From positions 1,364,001-1,428,000 of the forward strand of contig CANMJH010000001.1 in assembly GCA_947498125.1 (NCBI GenBank): 64,000 nt of DNA, read 5' to 3'. The position numbers and the translations under genes are program-made. The notes beneath the pieces were generated by a model. That model worked only from the letters and a program-made list of their open reading frames with translations, searched no databases and was not told the DNA's origin. This document shows, one piece after another, positions 62,656 through 64,000 of this stretch (position 1 is the stretch's first letter; each line of letters starts with the position of its first letter). The DNA is from an uncultured Nioella sp. (lineage in GTDB: Bacteria > Pseudomonadota > Alphaproteobacteria > Rhodobacterales > Rhodobacteraceae).

Positions 62656-63429
62656 ATGAAAGATGGCTCGAGCGACGGCGCTATCCCAACCAATTTACGG
62701 CTCATTCGGGTTCTTGAAGTCGTGGCCGAGGCTGGCATCCCGGTTACACCAACCGAGGTGAACGCTCAACTGCGCCTTCCAAAACCGACAATTCATCGGC
62801 TTTTTGCCACGTTAGAGGCAGAAGGTTTTCTTGAACGCGATTTGGATGGGCGCAGCTATGCACCCGGCTTGCGAATGAGGTTCTTGGCAGGCAGTGTCTT
62901 GTCGTCGCGTAGTTTCCACGCGGCCCGGCAAGCTATCCTTACCCGGTTAAGCCAAACTATCGGCGAAACCTGCAATATTGCGCAAGCTGACCGCACAGAA
63001 ATGATGTACCTTGATCGCGTTGAGACTGAATGGCCCTTACGCATTCAACTTCCGATTGGCACACGTGTGCCATTTCACTGCACCGCCTCTGGGAAGATGT
63101 ATCTAAGCTCTTTGGACACAAGGCAGGTGCAACGGTTTTTATCCTCCACCGTGCTCAAAGCGCATACTCCGCAATCGAAAACACAACGTGAAGACATTTT
63201 GGGTGAGCTAAAACGCGTTCGAAAACAAGGCTTTGCAGTAGACAGGGAGGAGTTCATGGCAGGAATGATTGCTCTGGCCGTCCCCATCAAAGATGGCAAT
63301 GGTCGTTTGATGGCGACCTTGTCATTCCACGCGCCCGAGCAACGCGTTTCAGCCGTACAAGCGCTGGACCATCTGGATGCTTTGAAAGGCGCAGCAGAAG
63401 AGTTGGCCGATTTGGTGCGCGAGGGTTAA
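62656..63429 (+). CDS. IclR-family transcriptional regulator
   Basis: 257 residues from ATG 62656. N-terminal winged HTH: NLRLIRVLEVVAEAGIPVTPTEV and LRLPKPTIHRLFATLEAEGFLERD. C-terminal effector domain with GETCNIAQADRTEMMYLDRV, PFHCTASGKMYLSSL and GFAVDREEFMAGMIALAVPI. It is divergent from xsc-ackA-soeABC, so control of the sulfonate genes is likely. The end overlaps the convergent HxlR stop by 4 bases. Confidence 0.88.
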   Translation: MKDGSSDGAIPTNLRLIRVLEVVAEAGIPVTPTEVNAQLRLPKPTIHRLFATLEAEGFLERDLDGRSYAPGLRMRFLAGSVLSSRSFHAARQAILTRLSQTIGETCNIAQADRTEMMYLDRVETEWPLRIQLPIGTRVPFHCTASGKMYLSSLDTRQVQRFLSSTVLKAHTPQSKTQREDILGELKRVRKQGFAVDREEFMAGMIALAVPIKDGNGRLMATLSFHAPEQRVSAVQALDHLDALKGAAEELADLVREG

Positions 63430-63878
63430 AGCGCGTCCGCTGCATCCCCTAAGATATCTCGATTGATCTGGTCAATCTGAGCCGAAATTCGTGCCACAGT
63501 CCCTGTTGGATTTTCCAAAAAACCAGCAGCAAACCCATCTGGCGCCTCGGTTTCTTCGTCAAACTCAATTGCCCAAACCACCATTCCCAAAAAGGCAGGT
63601 AACAAAGCCCGTGCCTTTTGGGTCGGGAAGTAACACACACGGCTCCCTTTGCGGGGGTCAATCTTACGGATCAGCATCCCGGCCTCTTCCAGACGCACAA
63701 GCCGACTGGCTAAAATATTGGTCGAGATCCCCTCGCCCGCGTCCAAGAACTCAGAATAGCTGCGCTTCCCACGCAAAAGCGTGTCTCTGAGCAAGATAAA
63801 ACACCATTTGTCGCCAAAAATTCCGGCCGCATAGCGCACCGGGCAGCCGTTCCAATTTGGTTTGTCAGTCTTGGCCAT
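63426..63878 (-). CDS. HxlR-family transcriptional regulator
   Basis: 150 residues. HxlR winged HTH: CPVRYAAGIFGDKWCFILLRDTLLRGKRSY, ISTNILASRLVRLEEAGMLIRK, and PTQKARALLPAFLGMVVWA. The early Cys (residue 12) is conserved and in some members senses oxidants or electrophiles. Divergent from a gene beginning near 63973, with an inverted repeat between. Confidence 0.87.
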   Translation of the reverse strand: MAKTDKPNWNGCPVRYAAGIFGDKWCFILLRDTLLRGKRSYSEFLDAGEGISTNILASRLVRLEEAGMLIRKIDPRKGSRVCYFPTQKARALLPAFLGMVVWAIEFDEETEAPDGFAAGFLENPTGTVARISAQIDQINRDILGDAADAL

Positions 63879-63904
63879 ATTCTAAATCTAGATCCAATTT
63901 TTTT

Positions 63905-63948
63905 ACTTGCAATACGCAAGTTGAAACTCTAGCCCGTAATTAACTTGC
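63905..63948. promoter_or_regulatory. ACTTGC repeats, candidate HxlR operator
   Basis: ACTTGC at 63905-63910 and its complement GCAAGT at 63916-63921 form a dyad with a 5-base spacer. A third ACTTGC lies at 63943-63948. All are in the 94-base divergent region between HxlR and the partial gene. Confidence 0.5.
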
Positions 63949-63972
63949 ATTTTGAAAGAGGAATCGTGTGCT

Positions 63973-64000
63973 GTGACTCAAATCCTGTTCTCCGCTCTTG
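63973..64000 (+). CDS. Start of a gene divergent from HxlR, cut by window edge
   Basis: A GTG at 63973 is preceded by AGAGGA with 10-base spacing and opens MTQILFSAL. HxlR genes usually face the gene they control, often an oxidoreductase, but only nine codons are visible and no family can be named. Confidence 0.35.

Noticed and set aside
62474-62659. 61-codon open frame starting at TTG before the IclR gene
   Set aside because: No ribosome site, no recognisable family, and it runs through the palindrome and the IclR ribosome site; treated as chance.

Overview
The window looks like chromosome from a marine alphaproteobacterium of the Rhodobacterales (Roseobacter-type). The evidence is the mix of families: RpoE-ChrR, PleD with a DUF3572 neighbour, an H-NOX/diguanylate cyclase pair, fused carnitine dehydrogenase-thioesterase, Xsc with SoeABC, and a perfect alphaproteobacterial LexA box (GAAC-N7-GAAC). 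Coding density is high, most genes sit in tight operons with ATGA-type overlaps, and no insertion sequence, phage gene or CRISPR array was seen.

Layout. 1-5.8 kb: a secreted DUF1501/DUF1800 pair, aspS (with an unusual insert), and pabB-pabC for folate. 6-9.3 kb: carB. 9.3-14.1 kb: signalling, with a heme-ligand-less H-NOX next to an HNOBA-GGDEF cyclase, a HAD phosphatase, a MarR regulator, DUF3572 and PleD. 14.1-16.2 kb: an ECF sigma operon resembling CnrHYX (sigma, small membrane protein, CnrX/Spy-like periplasmic protein) beside an EF-hand protein. 16.4-19.3 kb: DUF983, NUDIX hydrolase, AEC and DMT transporters. 19.4-23.6 kb: carnitine-to-glycine-betaine operon with a divergent CdhR-like regulator. 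23.6-27.3 kb: aldo/keto reductase, an SOS-box-controlled lone imuA-like gene, metG and tRNA-Leu(UAA).

27.5-36.7 kb: polyamine (putrescine) catabolism by the gamma-glutamyl route (two glutamine-synthetase-like ligases, amidotransferase, aminotransferase, oxidase) around a GntR regulator with two matching candidate operators, then N-acetylglucosamine kinase and NagA. 36.9-41.2 kb: two ECF systems, one encoding a von Willebrand (VWA) membrane protein where an anti-sigma factor is expected, the other RpoE-ChrR with a candidate self-regulated promoter. 41.4-48.5 kb: a LacI-controlled inositol-like cluster (two Gfo/Idh dehydrogenases, IolE-like, IolC, IolB, IolJ-like) with matching palindromic operators at the regulator gene and at the divergent operon promoter.

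48.6-54.5 kb: a DMT transporter and a CaiD / ADP-forming CoA ligase / acyl-CoA dehydrogenase operon with a second GATase-AraC regulator. It could feed crotonobetaine or gamma-butyrobetaine into the carnitine operon. 54.5-62.1 kb: sulfonate dissimilation: Xsc releases acetyl phosphate and sulfite, AckA makes ATP from the acetyl phosphate, and SoeABC oxidises the sulfite. 62.1-64 kb: a 580-bp gap with a palindrome, an IclR regulator, an HxlR regulator and the first codons of a divergent gene. Overall the window describes a scavenger of osmolytes and small organic N and S compounds (carnitine, polyamines, sulfonates, cyclitols, amino sugars) with several stress-sensing sigma systems.
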